Below, in pieces: positions 38,566 through 48,135 of a DNA stretch of 64,000 nt (the first letter of the stretch is position 1; each line of letters opens with the position of its first letter). The DNA lies in the NCBI RefSeq assembly GCF_902806985.1, contig NZ_CADCXY010000004.1, forward strand, positions 124,001-188,000, in the 5' to 3' direction. Source of the stretch: Pseudidiomarina piscicola (GTDB lineage Bacteria > Pseudomonadota > Gammaproteobacteria > Enterobacterales > Alteromonadaceae). The translations under genes and the position numbers were made by a program. A model generated the notes under the pieces. The model made no database searches and was not told the DNA's origin. It saw nothing but the letters and a program-made list of their open reading frames with translations.

Positions 38566-39143
38566 GTTTACGTGAACTTGATATCAATGAAATGCCGTTT
38601 TGGCCTGCACCCTTTAGGTTTGGGGCCTTGTTTTTACTGATTGTGATTTGTTTAGGGCTTGCCTATCATTTTTTACTCGCAGACGAATGGCAAGCCTATA
38701 AGAAAGAGCAGGCTCGCGAAACCCAACTTAAGCAAGACTACCAGGTGAAATATCGTACGGCGATAAACTTACCGGTTTACCGCGAGCAACTGGTGCAACT
38801 TAATAAAGATCTCGAAGTGTTGCTCAACATGTTGCCCGACGACGACGAAACAGCTCGGTTACTTGATGACATTACTTTAGTGGGTACCCGTAGTGGTTTA
38901 GACTTCGACCGTATTGAATGGCTCAACCCGCAGCCTCGAGAGTTTTACACCGCGCTGCCGATGCGATTTGACTTGCAAGGTGAATACCATCAAATTGGCG
39001 AGTTTATTGGTCAAATAGCAGGGCTACATCGCATCATTAGCGTCAAAGATTTTACCTTGCAACGCTCGGACTTGTCGGATGAATTACAGTTTAACGTCAC
39101 CGCCGAAACGTATCGGCAACAAACGTTGAGGGCGCAACCATGA
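38562..39143 (+). CDS. pilO: Type IV pilus protein PilO
   Basis: 193 residues. One membrane helix (about 20-40), coiled coil (about 48-90) and a periplasmic ferredoxin-like domain (about 105-193, with MRFDLQGEYHQIGEFI). It forms heterodimers with PilN. It overlaps pilN and pilP by 4 bp. Confidence 0.95.
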   Translation: MSLRELDINEMPFWPAPFRFGALFLLIVICLGLAYHFLLADEWQAYKKEQARETQLKQDYQVKYRTAINLPVYREQLVQLNKDLEVLLNMLPDDDETARLLDDITLVGTRSGLDFDRIEWLNPQPREFYTALPMRFDLQGEYHQIGEFIGQIAGLHRIISVKDFTLQRSDLSDELQFNVTAETYRQQTLRAQP

Positions 39144-39679
39144 ACAAGCCCTTAGCGATAGTCGCAGCAAGTCTCGTACTTACCGCATGTAGCCAGGGCG
39201 GACATCAAGACTTGGTGGCCTTTACCGAGCAAGTTCGTTCAAGCACGGTGCCAAGTGCAGAGCCGTTACCGAAAATGCCTGAGTTAGTGCGTGTTGATTA
39301 TAACGGTCAAAATTTTCGTAATCCGTTTGAGCCGGCACCACTAAATGCCCCATCTGCGGGTGCGAACACACAAGGTTGTCCACAACCAAATCTTGAGCGT
39401 GACCGTGAACAATTAGAGTCGTTAGGCCTAGATCAATTTACCTTGGTGGGAACCATGTATACCACTAGCGATGGTCAAGTTGCTCTAGTTAGCACTAATC
39501 AAGGCCGCCTTCATCGTGTTGCGATGGGCGATTACATGGGTCTTAACCTGGGGCAAGTTGTTGAAATTACCTCAGACTACATAATGATAGCTGAATGGGT
39601 TCCAGCCGGTGATGGTTGTTGGCAACGCCGCGACACTGCACTGCGCTTACCGGGTTCACAAGGGAGTTCAGAACTATGA
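39140..39679 (+). CDS. pilP: Type IV pilus lipoprotein PilP
   Basis: 179 residues. Lipobox LVLTAC (Cys17). A disordered linker is followed by a beta domain (about 95-165: LGLDQFTLVGTMYTTSDGQVALV) that contacts the secretin PilQ. It links the PilMNO platform to the outer membrane. It overlaps pilO by 4 bp, and pilQ starts at its stop codon. Confidence 0.95.
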   Translation: MNKPLAIVAASLVLTACSQGGHQDLVAFTEQVRSSTVPSAEPLPKMPELVRVDYNGQNFRNPFEPAPLNAPSAGANTQGCPQPNLERDREQLESLGLDQFTLVGTMYTTSDGQVALVSTNQGRLHRVAMGDYMGLNLGQVVEITSDYIMIAEWVPAGDGCWQRRDTALRLPGSQGSSEL

Positions 39680-41748
39680 CGTACTTTTTCCGTTTCATAA
39701 TGCTCGTCATGCTGCTGCCCGCTATGGCTGCCGCCAACGAGCTAGTACGTATCGAGCAAATCCCATTAGCGAATGACCGCTTCAACCTTGAAGTTCATTT
39801 CACTGACGCCGTGAAAGCTCCGGTCGTTCGACGCAGTGAAAACCCGCTGGTACATGAGTTTTTGTTACTCGGCACCGCCAACGAACTGGCATCTGGATTA
39901 CAGAGCCTCGCTGATCATCCGTTACTGGAAGATGTTTCGTTAGAACAACAACGCGAAGACACGCTGTTGCGGGTAACAACCAAACAACCTCTGGATCACC
40001 TTCTAAGCCGTTACGAAGACGTTATGGTGTTAGTTTTTGTTGAATCTGATGAACCGGCAACACAAACCGCATCGACTGCCTCTGTGCCACCGGCTTCGCC
40101 TGCAACGGCAACAGAGGTCGAAGAAAGCGTCCCAGCACCGGTGATGCCAACCGAACCTGCGGTCACCACCAGTGCGGCCACCACCTCAAGCGATCTACCT
40201 AGTGTAACCGACATTGACTTTACCCGCTTACCTGACGATGTCGCTCTATTGCGCTTACAGCTAAGCGATGACGGTATCGAACATGAGGCTCGCGTACGTG
40301 GTAACCGTTTGGAGTTAACGCTGTATGACACAGAGATCACTGACGACTTGCTGTATGTGCTTGACGTAAGTCAGTTCGCCACTCCAATTGCACATATCGA
40401 AACCTTCCGCGAAGGTGACGACGCTGTGGTTACCATTACCGGTAAAGGCGACTTCCGTCATCAGCTTGAGCAAATCGACGGTTCATTGAATTTGAAGTTT
40501 AGTAAGCCCATTGAAGTGGTCGAAAACGACGGTTCACAGCGGCCTATTTCACTGAACTTTCAAAATGTTCCCGTACGTCAACTGTTGCAGATTCTGGCCA
40601 ATGAGAACGACCTTAACTTAGTTGCCAGCGAGTCGGTATCAGGCAATATCACACTCCGCTTAGAAAATGTTCCTTGGCAACGCGCATTGAACACCATATT
40701 GCGGGTTAAAGGCCTATCCAGCCGCATGGACAGCAATATCCTGATTGTTGCTCCTGCCGACGAACTCGCAGAGCGTGAAGAGCAAGAGTTAGAAGCCAAA
40801 CAACGACTGTCACAACTCGCACCATTAGAAAGTACTTACATTCAAATCAACTATGCGAAAGCGGTAGACATTGCCACTATTTTGCGTACTGAAAGCTCTG
40901 ACTTGTTGTCACAACGTGGCGCGGTAACCGTCGATGAACGAACCAACACTTTATTGGTTCGCGATACGCCGCGACAAATTGAAGAAGTTGAAGCCATGGT
41001 GAAAGTCTTGGATGTGGCCGTCAAACAGGTGGTTATCGAAGCTCGAATGGTGACCGTACGCGATAATATCAGCGATGAAATTGGTATTAATTGGGGCATT
41101 ACTAACCCTAACGTTGATGCACCAAACTTCCTTGGTTCGGGCACCACAACTGGCGCCGATTTAAATGTTAACTTGCCAGTGACAAGCCCGGCGGCCACGA
41201 TTGGCTTCCAAGTTGCAAAACTGGCGGATGGTCGCCTGCTCGACCTTGAGCTGTCGGCCTTAGAACGTGAAAACAAAGGCGAAGTCATTGCGAGCCCACG
41301 GATCACCACGGCTAACCAGAAGAAAGCCTATATCGAACAAGGTACTGAGATCCCTTATGTCGAGAGTGCTTCGTCCGGAGCCACCTCAGTACAGTTCAAA
41401 AAAGCCGTGCTGGGGCTGGAAGTTACACCGCAAATTACGCCAGACAACCGCGTGATTATGGATCTCGTGATTACCCAAAATACCCGCGGTGAAACAGTCA
41501 CCACGCCAACGGGACCTGCAGTTTCTATCGATACACAAGAAATTGGTACACAAGTATTGGTTGAGAATGGCGAAACCATTGTGCTTGGTGGTATTTACCA
41601 ACAACAAATCTTGAACGACATTACTAAGGTTCCGGTGCTTGGCGATATTCCTTATGTTGGCGTATTGTTCCGCAGCGACAGTCAGATTCATGAAAAACGT
41701 GAACTGCTGATCTTTGTAACACCAAGAATTGTAATGTCGACGCCGTAA
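39676..41748 (+). CDS. pilQ: Type IV pilus secretin PilQ
   Basis: 690 residues. Signal peptide (about 1-20, ending AMAAANE), an AMIN domain, a Pro/Ala/Thr-rich linker (about 130-175), a second AMIN domain, an STN/N0 domain (NFQNVPVRQLLQILANENDLN), N1, and the secretin barrel with the conserved VPVLGDIPYVGVLFRSD near the C-terminus. It forms the outer membrane pore for the pilus and for DNA uptake. I start at ATG 39676 (ATGA with pilP) rather than upstream in-frame codons. Confidence 0.96.
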   Translation: MTYFFRFIMLVMLLPAMAAANELVRIEQIPLANDRFNLEVHFTDAVKAPVVRRSENPLVHEFLLLGTANELASGLQSLADHPLLEDVSLEQQREDTLLRVTTKQPLDHLLSRYEDVMVLVFVESDEPATQTASTASVPPASPATATEVEESVPAPVMPTEPAVTTSAATTSSDLPSVTDIDFTRLPDDVALLRLQLSDDGIEHEARVRGNRLELTLYDTEITDDLLYVLDVSQFATPIAHIETFREGDDAVVTITGKGDFRHQLEQIDGSLNLKFSKPIEVVENDGSQRPISLNFQNVPVRQLLQILANENDLNLVASESVSGNITLRLENVPWQRALNTILRVKGLSSRMDSNILIVAPADELAEREEQELEAKQRLSQLAPLESTYIQINYAKAVDIATILRTESSDLLSQRGAVTVDERTNTLLVRDTPRQIEEVEAMVKVLDVAVKQVVIEARMVTVRDNISDEIGINWGITNPNVDAPNFLGSGTTTGADLNVNLPVTSPAATIGFQVAKLADGRLLDLELSALERENKGEVIASPRITTANQKKAYIEQGTEIPYVESASSGATSVQFKKAVLGLEVTPQITPDNRVIMDLVITQNTRGETVTTPTGPAVSIDTQEIGTQVLVENGETIVLGGIYQQQILNDITKVPVLGDIPYVGVLFRSDSQIHEKRELLIFVTPRIVMSTP

Positions 41749-41872
41749 TCCTTGCTTAAATGGCTGTGACTTGCGATAATCCCGCCTCTTTTGGATTGGG
41801 TAAAGGAAGGTCAAACAGACACTCCGGATTCCGTGAGTCACAGCTATTAAACGAGTGATGTAAAGCAAAGAT

Positions 41873-42391
41873 ATGGCTGAAAAACGTAACATTTTCTTGG
41901 TAGGCCCTATGGGGGCTGGTAAAAGCACAATCGGCCGACAGTTAGCTCGGCAACTTCATCTGGAATTCTTCGATTCAGATTCTGAAATTGAGCGCCGCAC
42001 GGGTGCCGATATCGCCTGGGTCTTTGAACTGGAAGGTGAAGACGGCTTCCGCACGCGCGAAGAAAAGGTTATCGAAGAACTAACCGAAAACACCGGTATT
42101 GTGTTGGCCACTGGCGGTGGCTCAATTTTGAGCAAAGAAAGCCGTAATCGACTTTCGGCGCGCGGTATCGTGGTGTACCTTCAAACGCCTATTGAAAAAC
42201 AACTTGCCCGCACGCAGCGCGACAAGCGTCGCCCGTTGATTGCCGAGGCCGATGACCCGCGCGCTGTATTAGAAGGCTTGGCCGCGCAGCGTAACCCGTT
42301 GTATGAAGAAATCGCTGATGTTGTGGTGCGCACCGATGAGCAAAGTGCTAAATTTGTGGTCGACAAAATAATTGAACAAGTGGGGTTATAG
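41873..42391 (+). CDS. aroK: Shikimate kinase
   Basis: 172 residues. Phosphorylates shikimate in aromatic amino acid synthesis. Walker [12 protein letters not shown] (residues 11-21), shikimate-binding Asp in [21 protein letters not shown] and the GGG of ATGGGSIL. Linked to aroB downstream (21 bp), in the order known from E. coli and Pseudomonas. A 124-bp gap after pilQ holds a long-range inverted repeat (GCTGTGACT at 41763, AGTCACAGC at 41836). Confidence 0.96.
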   Translation: MAEKRNIFLVGPMGAGKSTIGRQLARQLHLEFFDSDSEIERRTGADIAWVFELEGEDGFRTREEKVIEELTENTGIVLATGGGSILSKESRNRLSARGIVVYLQTPIEKQLARTQRDKRRPLIAEADDPRAVLEGLAAQRNPLYEEIADVVVRTDEQSAKFVVDKIIEQVGL

Positions 42392-42412
42392 CCCCCGTCG
42401 CCGGAGCCCTGC

Positions 42413-43519
42413 ATGCAAGCCGATTCTCAGACTTTGATTCACCGTATCGACGTCGGACTTGCTGAACGTAGTTACCCGATACATATTGGCCGGCAACTCA
42501 ACTCAGAGTTGCCACTGCTACTGTCTAATCTTCCCCAACAAGTGTGCATTATTACCAATGCTACTATTGCCGCGCACTACCTAGCGCCGCTGCAGGCAGC
42601 ATTACCTAGCGACCGTACGGTGTTGGTGCATGCTATTGCCGACGGTGAACATGCGAAAAGCCTCACCAGCTACGCCGAGATCATGGATACCTTGATTGCT
42701 GCTGGTTTTAATCGCGACTGTGCGCTGCTTGCGCTTGGCGGAGGCGTGGTAGGTGATTTGGCTGGCTTCGTTGCGGCCACCTATCAACGCGGCGTCGACT
42801 TCTACCAGTTCCCGACTACACTCTTAGCGCAAGTAGACTCTTCTGTTGGCGGTAAAACCGCAGTAAATCACCCTGGTGGCAAAAATCTGATTGGCGCTTT
42901 CTACCAACCGAAGGCTGTTTTCATCTATACCGACTGTCTCAACACCCTGAGCTCGCGCGACTTCGCTTGTGGCCTTGCCGAAGTGGTAAAGTATGGGGTG
43001 ATTTATGATGCGGAGTTCTTTAGTTGGCTTGAACAAAATCAAGCTCAACTGCTTGCTCGAGACCCCGAAACGCTCGCGTATGCCATCAAGCGCTCTTGCG
43101 AAATCAAAGCCGAAATTGTCGCCGCGGACGAACGTGAGCAAGGCCTTCGTGCACTCTTAAACCTGGGCCATACCTTTGGTCATGCGATAGAAGCAGAGTA
43201 TTACCATAGTTGGCGGCACGGCGAAGCAGTAGCGGTTGGCACTGTGATTGCGGCTCACTACATGCGATTACAAGAGCAGTTTACCGAGTCAGACTATCAG
43301 CGTATTGTGCGCTTATTAAAAAATTTAGGGTTGCCAACCCAAGCCCCCGCGCTTGACGAACTGAAGTGGCAACAGCGTATGCAACGTGATAAAAAAGTAA
43401 AGTCAGGTCGGATGCGTTTTATACTCCCTACGCGTATTGGTCACGCTGAAATGCGCACCATTACCGATTGGTCCGCCATCTGGCAGGCGATTAGCGCCGT
43501 CACCGAACACACTGATTAA
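42413..43519 (+). CDS. aroB: 3-dehydroquinate synthase
   Basis: 368 residues. Converts DAHP to 3-dehydroquinate with catalytic NAD+ and a divalent metal. ALGGGVVGDLAGFVAATYQRG binds NAD, PTTLLAQVDSSVGGKTAVN is the phosphate/substrate region, and the metal ligands lie in GLAEVVKYG and LNLGHTFGHAIE. GGAG lies 8 nt before the ATG. In E. coli damX separates aroB from dam; here dam starts 16 bp later. Confidence 0.96.
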   Translation: MQADSQTLIHRIDVGLAERSYPIHIGRQLNSELPLLLSNLPQQVCIITNATIAAHYLAPLQAALPSDRTVLVHAIADGEHAKSLTSYAEIMDTLIAAGFNRDCALLALGGGVVGDLAGFVAATYQRGVDFYQFPTTLLAQVDSSVGGKTAVNHPGGKNLIGAFYQPKAVFIYTDCLNTLSSRDFACGLAEVVKYGVIYDAEFFSWLEQNQAQLLARDPETLAYAIKRSCEIKAEIVAADEREQGLRALLNLGHTFGHAIEAEYYHSWRHGEAVAVGTVIAAHYMRLQEQFTESDYQRIVRLLKNLGLPTQAPALDELKWQQRMQRDKKVKSGRMRFILPTRIGHAEMRTITDWSAIWQAISAVTEHTD

Positions 43520-43535
43520 GCTTGGAACGACTGTC

Positions 43536-44411
43536 GTGACTAAAAAGAATCGTGCCTTTCTCAAGTGGGCGGGCGGTAAATATAACCTCATTGAGCCCAT
43601 TACCAGCCTGCTTCCTGAAGGGAACAAGTTGGTTGAGCCTTTTGTCGGCGCCGGGTCGGTGTTTTTGAACACCGACTACCCAAGCTACGTACTTAATGAT
43701 GTAAACCCTGATTTAATCGCGCTTTTTAAAACAATTAAACGGCGGCCACAGACCTTCATTCATGATGCCCGTAAGCTATTTTCGTCGAAACATAACGATG
43801 ACGAAACCTATTACGCCTTACGTCGTGAATTTAATGCCAGCAGCGATAGCTATTTCCGTTCGCTGTTGTTTTTATACCTCAATCGCCATGGCTACAACGG
43901 GCTTTGCCGTTACAACCGCTCGGGGCAGTTTAACGTTCCTTTTGGCCAGTACCGCAAGCCTTACTTCCCGCAGCATGAAATTGAATTGTTTGCCGCCAAA
44001 GCACAACGTGCAGTATTTACCTGCATGAGCTTTGAAAAGGTGTTTCGGCGCGCACGTAAGGGTGATGTGGTGTATTGTGACCCACCCTATGCACCGTTAA
44101 CCGCTACCGCCAATTTTACTAGTTACGCCAGCGCCGGCTTCAGCTTAGATCAACAACATGAGCTGGCTCGACGCGCCGCCAGTGCGGCGCACCAACGCGG
44201 TATTCCAGTACTGATTAGTAACCACGATACAGATCTTACACGGTTACTGTATGCCGATGCCGACCTTAAAAGTTTGCAAGTATCGCGTTTTATCAGCCCT
44301 AAAGCCGACGGTCGCACGAAGGTTGCCGAACTGCTAGCGTTGTACACACCGCAGCCACGAGCCGCGAATGTGATCTCGCTGGCACAAGCCAAACGAAAGG
44401 TTGCGCAATGA
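43536..44411 (+). CDS. dam: DNA adenine methylase (GATC)
   Basis: 291 residues, D12 class N6-adenine methyltransferase. FLKWAGGKYNLIEPI (SAM-binding FxxxxG-type motif I), LVEPFVGAGSVFLNTDYPSYVLNDVNPDLI, LYLNRHGYNGLCRYN, and the catalytic DPPY in VVYCDPPYAPLTATANF. Close to E. coli Dam, which serves mismatch repair and replication timing. The start is GTG (MTKKNRAFLKWAGGKY equals E. coli MKKNRAFLKWAGGKY), with GGAA upstream; longer readings would overlap aroB. Confidence 0.95.
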   Translation: MTKKNRAFLKWAGGKYNLIEPITSLLPEGNKLVEPFVGAGSVFLNTDYPSYVLNDVNPDLIALFKTIKRRPQTFIHDARKLFSSKHNDDETYYALRREFNASSDSYFRSLLFLYLNRHGYNGLCRYNRSGQFNVPFGQYRKPYFPQHEIELFAAKAQRAVFTCMSFEKVFRRARKGDVVYCDPPYAPLTATANFTSYASAGFSLDQQHELARRAASAAHQRGIPVLISNHDTDLTRLLYADADLKSLQVSRFISPKADGRTKVAELLALYTPQPRAANVISLAQAKRKVAQ

Positions 44412-44866
44412 CACTTAAGCTAAACTGGGTGGCAAAGTCTTTTGCTGAACTCACCACAATAGATTTGTATCGAATTCTGCAGTTACGGCAGGACGTTTTC
44501 ATTGTCGAGCAAAATTGTCCCTACGCCGATGCCGATGGCCAAGACCACCACGCGGTACACTTGTACGCCACTGATAACAACGGTGCTATTGTTGCGTATG
44601 CCCGTTTATTTGGCGCGACGGCGCAGTGCTCGTACAGCCGCATTGGGCGGGTTATTAGTGCGGGTCACATTCGCCGCCAGGGGTTAGGTCGTGAATTGAT
44701 GCGCCGAGCGATTGCTTGGTGTCAGCAGCACCATCCAGATGCTCCCATACGACTCGGTGCGCAGGTGTATTTACGCGCTTTTTATCGCAGCTTTGAATTT
44801 CGTGAAATCAGCGACGACTACCTAGAGGACGGAATTCCGCACGTGGATATGGAACGTCAGCCATGA
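44408..44866 (+). CDS. elaA: ElaA-like GNAT acetyltransferase
   Basis: 152 residues, ElaA family of GNAT acetyltransferases. LYRILQLRQDVFIVEQNCPYADADGQDHHAVHL, split over the early strands, is the ElaA hallmark; GRVISAGHIRRQGLGRELM is the acetyl-CoA loop. Substrate unknown. It overlaps dam and rsmJ by 4 bp each. Confidence 0.85.
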   Translation: MTLKLNWVAKSFAELTTIDLYRILQLRQDVFIVEQNCPYADADGQDHHAVHLYATDNNGAIVAYARLFGATAQCSYSRIGRVISAGHIRRQGLGRELMRRAIAWCQQHHPDAPIRLGAQVYLRAFYRSFEFREISDDYLEDGIPHVDMERQP

Positions 44867-45537
44867 GCGAGCAGCTAGACTTTTCACTACACCCGACCCC
44901 TGAAGGGTTAGGTTTGGTGTGGCACCAGCATCCCCAAATGACCCCTCTGGTAATCGACTTTCTGGCGGGAAAGCAGGCTCATCGAGCGCTACGTGCCACC
45001 ACCAAAGAAGAGGCCATTGGCCGTGCCTGCGCCGTTAATAAATACCCTGACTGCGCCATTTTAGATGCCACTGCCGGCCTTGGTCGCGATGCCTGGGTGC
45101 TGGTGAACCTGGGTGCGACAGTTGCCATGCTCGAGCGCCATCCGCATGTAGTGGCGCTACTTGACGATGCACTTAAGCGACTTTACGCCGAGCACCCCAA
45201 GTATCAACAACGGTTTCATCTCGCCACTTGTGCGACACTAGATGCCGCGCGGCCAGCAAGCTATGACGTGGTGTATCTTGACCCGATGTACCCTAAAGGC
45301 GATCGCAAGCAAAAAGCTGCGGTAAAAAAAGACATGCAAATGTTTCAACAACTGATCGGCAGCGATAGCGATGCTGACCAACTGCTTGCTCCAGCTCAAC
45401 GCGCGGCGCGTCACCGGGTGGTGGTTAAGCGTCCGCAGCATGCTGATTTCTTAGCTCAGCAGAAGCCCGACGCCCAAGTGGTTAGTAAAAAGCATCGGTT
45501 TGATATTTATATGACTAGGGGTACAGCAGCCTCATGA
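44863..45537 (+). CDS. rsmJ: 16S rRNA m2G1516 methyltransferase RsmJ
   Basis: 224 residues. SAM-dependent methyltransferase that modifies G1516 of 16S rRNA. DATAGLGRDAWVLVNLGA is motif I, ERHPHVVALLDDAL binds SAM, and VVYLDPMYPKGDRKQKAAVKKDM is the active-site region as in E. coli RsmJ (YhiQ). It overlaps both neighbouring genes by 4 bp. Confidence 0.93.
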   Translation: MSEQLDFSLHPTPEGLGLVWHQHPQMTPLVIDFLAGKQAHRALRATTKEEAIGRACAVNKYPDCAILDATAGLGRDAWVLVNLGATVAMLERHPHVVALLDDALKRLYAEHPKYQQRFHLATCATLDAARPASYDVVYLDPMYPKGDRKQKAAVKKDMQMFQQLIGSDSDADQLLAPAQRAARHRVVVKRPQHADFLAQQKPDAQVVSKKHRFDIYMTRGTAAS

Positions 45538-46739
45538 GCCGTCACTACGATGCCATTATCATCGGCGCCGGTGCGGCTGGCTTGCACTGCGCCTGGCAAG
45601 CGGCGGCGCGAGGCCTCAAAGTATTGTTGCTAGACCACGCCAAGCAAGCTGGGAAGAAAATTCTAATTTCTGGCGGCGGTCGCTGTAATTTCACAAATAT
45701 GTATGCCAGCCCAGAAAATTATCTCTGCGAGAACCCACACTTTTGTAAGTCTGCGCTTAGTCGCTATACCCAATGGGACTTTATTGCACTCGTAGAAAAA
45801 CACGGTATTGCTTATCACGAAAAAACACTGGGGCAGCTGTTTTGCGATGACTCAGCCAAAGCCATTGTGCGCATGTTACTCGACGAATGCGACACCTTTG
45901 GCGCCAAGGTTCAGTTAAGAACCGAGATCAACGCCGTGAGTTGGCACGAAGGCAGCTATCAAGTGGCCACCTCTCAGGGTGACTATCACGCACCACAACT
46001 TGTCGTTGCCTGTGGCGGCTTATCAATGCCGAAACTCGGTGCCACGCCATTGGGCTATCAGTTGGCTGAGCAATTTGACCATCGCGTACTCCCCGTGCGC
46101 GCGGGCTTAGTGCCCTTCACCCTGCACGAAAGCGACAAACAAGCCTACAGCGAGCTCTCTGGCTTAGCGTTAGAGGTAAACGCCAGTAATGACCGGGCCA
46201 GCTTTAAAGAAGCACTTCTGTTCACGCATCGTGGTCTTAGCGGCCCGGCAATGTTGCAGCTATCCTCTTATTGGTTACCAGGTGAAAGCTTCAATGTCGA
46301 TCTTCTGCCGGGTCACGACTGCCTTGCCGAGCTACAACAGTTGCGCAGCGAGCGACCCAAGCTAGGTTTGCGTAGCGTGTTACAGCAATGGTTCCCAAAG
46401 CGCTTCGCGCAAACACTAGCAGACCAACAGCAGTGGCCTGACAAAAACCTCGCAGACTGCTCAAACAATGTCTTAGCGGCCGTCGCTGAGCGACTCCATC
46501 AATGGCCAGTGAAACCTAATGGCACCGAGGGCTACCGCACTGCTGAAGTCACCTTAGGCGGGGTTGATACCGAGCAACTTAGCTCGAAAACCATGGCGAG
46601 CAAGCATCAACCAGGGCTTTATTTTATTGGTGAGGTGGTTGATGTTACCGGGTGGTTAGGCGGCTATAACTTTCAGTGGGCATGGGCCAGTGCGCACGCC
46701 TGCGCCGAGGCGTTAAACGTAAGCCCCTTGGAGCCTTAG
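45534..46739 (+). CDS. YhiN-like FAD-dependent oxidoreductase (HI0933 family)
   Basis: 401 residues. FAD-binding Rossmann motif IIGAGAAGLHCAWQAA (residues 8-22), GKKILISGGGRCNFTN, and the C-terminal ATEVTLGGVDT-like AEVTLGGVDTEQLSSKTMAS with GLYFIGEVVDVTGWLGGYNFQWAWASAH, which together define the HI0933/BaiN-like family. Reaction unknown; some members are flavin reductases of uncertain substrate. It follows rsmJ with a 4-bp overlap. Confidence 0.88.
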   Translation: MSRHYDAIIIGAGAAGLHCAWQAAARGLKVLLLDHAKQAGKKILISGGGRCNFTNMYASPENYLCENPHFCKSALSRYTQWDFIALVEKHGIAYHEKTLGQLFCDDSAKAIVRMLLDECDTFGAKVQLRTEINAVSWHEGSYQVATSQGDYHAPQLVVACGGLSMPKLGATPLGYQLAEQFDHRVLPVRAGLVPFTLHESDKQAYSELSGLALEVNASNDRASFKEALLFTHRGLSGPAMLQLSSYWLPGESFNVDLLPGHDCLAELQQLRSERPKLGLRSVLQQWFPKRFAQTLADQQQWPDKNLADCSNNVLAAVAERLHQWPVKPNGTEGYRTAEVTLGGVDTEQLSSKTMASKHQPGLYFIGEVVDVTGWLGGYNFQWAWASAHACAEALNVSPLEP

Positions 46740-46753
46740 GGGGAGGAGTTGTT

Positions 46754-47641
46754 ATGGGGCACCATCATCACGATCACTCGAAAGACATGCCTTCCCACCG
46801 CTTAGGTTGGGCTTTTTTGCTGAACTTTGTGTTCACGATCATTGAATTTATTGGTGGCTTGCTAACCAATAGTACGGCCATTTTAGCCGATGCGGTACAT
46901 GACCTAGGTGATAGCCTTTCATTAGGGTTAGCCTGGCTTCTTAATAAAGTTGGTAATAAGCAAGCCAATACCCAGTTCACCTATGGCTATAAACGTCTAA
47001 ACTTAGTGGGTGCATTCATTAATGCGGTGGTACTCATTGCCGGCTCGGTATGGATTTTAGTCACCGCTATTCCACGCTTGTGGCAACCACAAATGCCAAT
47101 GGCGGACGGTATGATTATGTTGGCAGTGCTTGGCATTGCCGTGAATGGGTTTGCGGCCTACAAGCTCGCGCAAGGAAAAACCCTCAATGAACGAGTTATT
47201 AATTGGCATTTACTTGAAGACGTTATGGGCTGGGTCGCAGTACTTATCGTCGGTATTGTTTTACTTTTTGTTGATGCGCCGATTCTCGACCCTTTGCTTT
47301 CTATCGCCTTTACCTTATTTATTTTGCTTAATGTCGCGCGAAATTTATGGGAGACATTACGCTTATTTGTGCAAGCCTCTCCCGATAAACAAACCTATCA
47401 AGCCGTGGCTGAGTCTTTGCAATCGTTGCCGCACGTTTGTAGCGTTCATCACTTACACTTTTGGTCGTTAGATGGCGAGTCCCATGTGCTGACCGCACAT
47501 TTAGTTCTTCAGCACCATCTTAGCCCAAGTGAAAGTGGCGCATTGAAGCAAGAAATCGATAAAACATTGCATCAATACGCCCTCAGCCACACAACCATCG
47601 AGTTAGAGTACCCCGATGAAAGTTGTCGCGACGAGCCTTAG
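46754..47641 (+). CDS. Cation diffusion facilitator transporter
   Basis: 295 residues, CDF (ZitB/CzcD-like) proton-driven metal exporter. A His-rich start (MGHHHHDHSKD) is followed by six membrane helices with the intramembrane metal sites in ILADAVHDLGDSLSLGLAW (HxxxD type) and the matching NWHLLEDVMGW. A cytoplasmic ferredoxin-like C-terminal domain (about 210-290) has the VHHLHFWSLDGE His-cluster. Probably zinc, cobalt or cadmium efflux. The start has GGGAGGAG 5 nt upstream. It overlaps a convergent gene by 4 bp. Confidence 0.9.
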   Translation: MGHHHHDHSKDMPSHRLGWAFLLNFVFTIIEFIGGLLTNSTAILADAVHDLGDSLSLGLAWLLNKVGNKQANTQFTYGYKRLNLVGAFINAVVLIAGSVWILVTAIPRLWQPQMPMADGMIMLAVLGIAVNGFAAYKLAQGKTLNERVINWHLLEDVMGWVAVLIVGIVLLFVDAPILDPLLSIAFTLFILLNVARNLWETLRLFVQASPDKQTYQAVAESLQSLPHVCSVHHLHFWSLDGESHVLTAHLVLQHHLSPSESGALKQEIDKTLHQYALSHTTIELEYPDESCRDEP

Positions 47642-48135
47642 AGCTCGTCGGTACCTACCAGGGCTTTTTCCATTTCATCGGCAGTCTGTGAGACCGCGGA
47701 AATAGCTGAATATAGCGCATCACCTGACACATTAGCTGACATTTTGGCGCGGAATACAGCAACCTGTTCGCCACCCCAATCCTGTACCTCCCAGCCACCA
47801 AGAATTACTTCTGAGCTTTCTTCTAGCAAACGGTTTGCTACCACCGCGCTGAGACGATTTTCACTAATATGACCCACGGACCAAACTTCACGGATCTCCA
47901 GATCATTAAGTTCATAAGTCGCTGAGCTCACGAAGACCACTTGTGAACGATCATCATCAAACTCGATAATCATTTTAAAATCGCCATCGCTGTCGATTTC
48001 ATAATTCATATCAAGATTATCTAAAACGGCTTCCACACGATTGTCATGGTTTTGTGAACTACCGCCAACTTGCGCGAAAGCTGTTACTGAACTTGCTGCA
48101 ACCAACACTGCTAAGGTTAATCCTAGAATACGCAC
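47638..48135 (-). CDS. Secreted protein of unknown function, YbjN-like
   Basis: 165 residues. Cleavable signal peptide (MRILGLTLAVLVAASSVTAFAQ). The mature region is acidic: an alpha/beta part with MNYEIDSDGDFKMIIEFDDDRSQ split by Asp clusters, and a conserved-looking VANRLLEESSEVILGGWEV. The pattern faintly resembles YbjN/type-III-chaperone-like folds, but this is tentative. No gene partner is evident; it is convergent with the cation transporter. AGGAG precedes the start. Confidence 0.65.
   Translation of the reverse strand: MRILGLTLAVLVAASSVTAFAQVGGSSQNHDNRVEAVLDNLDMNYEIDSDGDFKMIIEFDDDRSQVVFVSSATYELNDLEIREVWSVGHISENRLSAVVANRLLEESSEVILGGWEVQDWGGEQVAVFRAKMSANVSGDALYSAISAVSQTADEMEKALVGTDEL

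Noticed and set aside
40851-41309. 152-aa minus-strand reading frame inside pilQ
   Set aside because: Ser/Thr/Arg-rich antisense shadow of the secretin domain.
41386-41928. 180-aa minus-strand reading frame over the pilQ end and aroK start
   Set aside because: Shadow of pilQ in the antisense frame; composition is His/Asn/Arg-rich without any domain.
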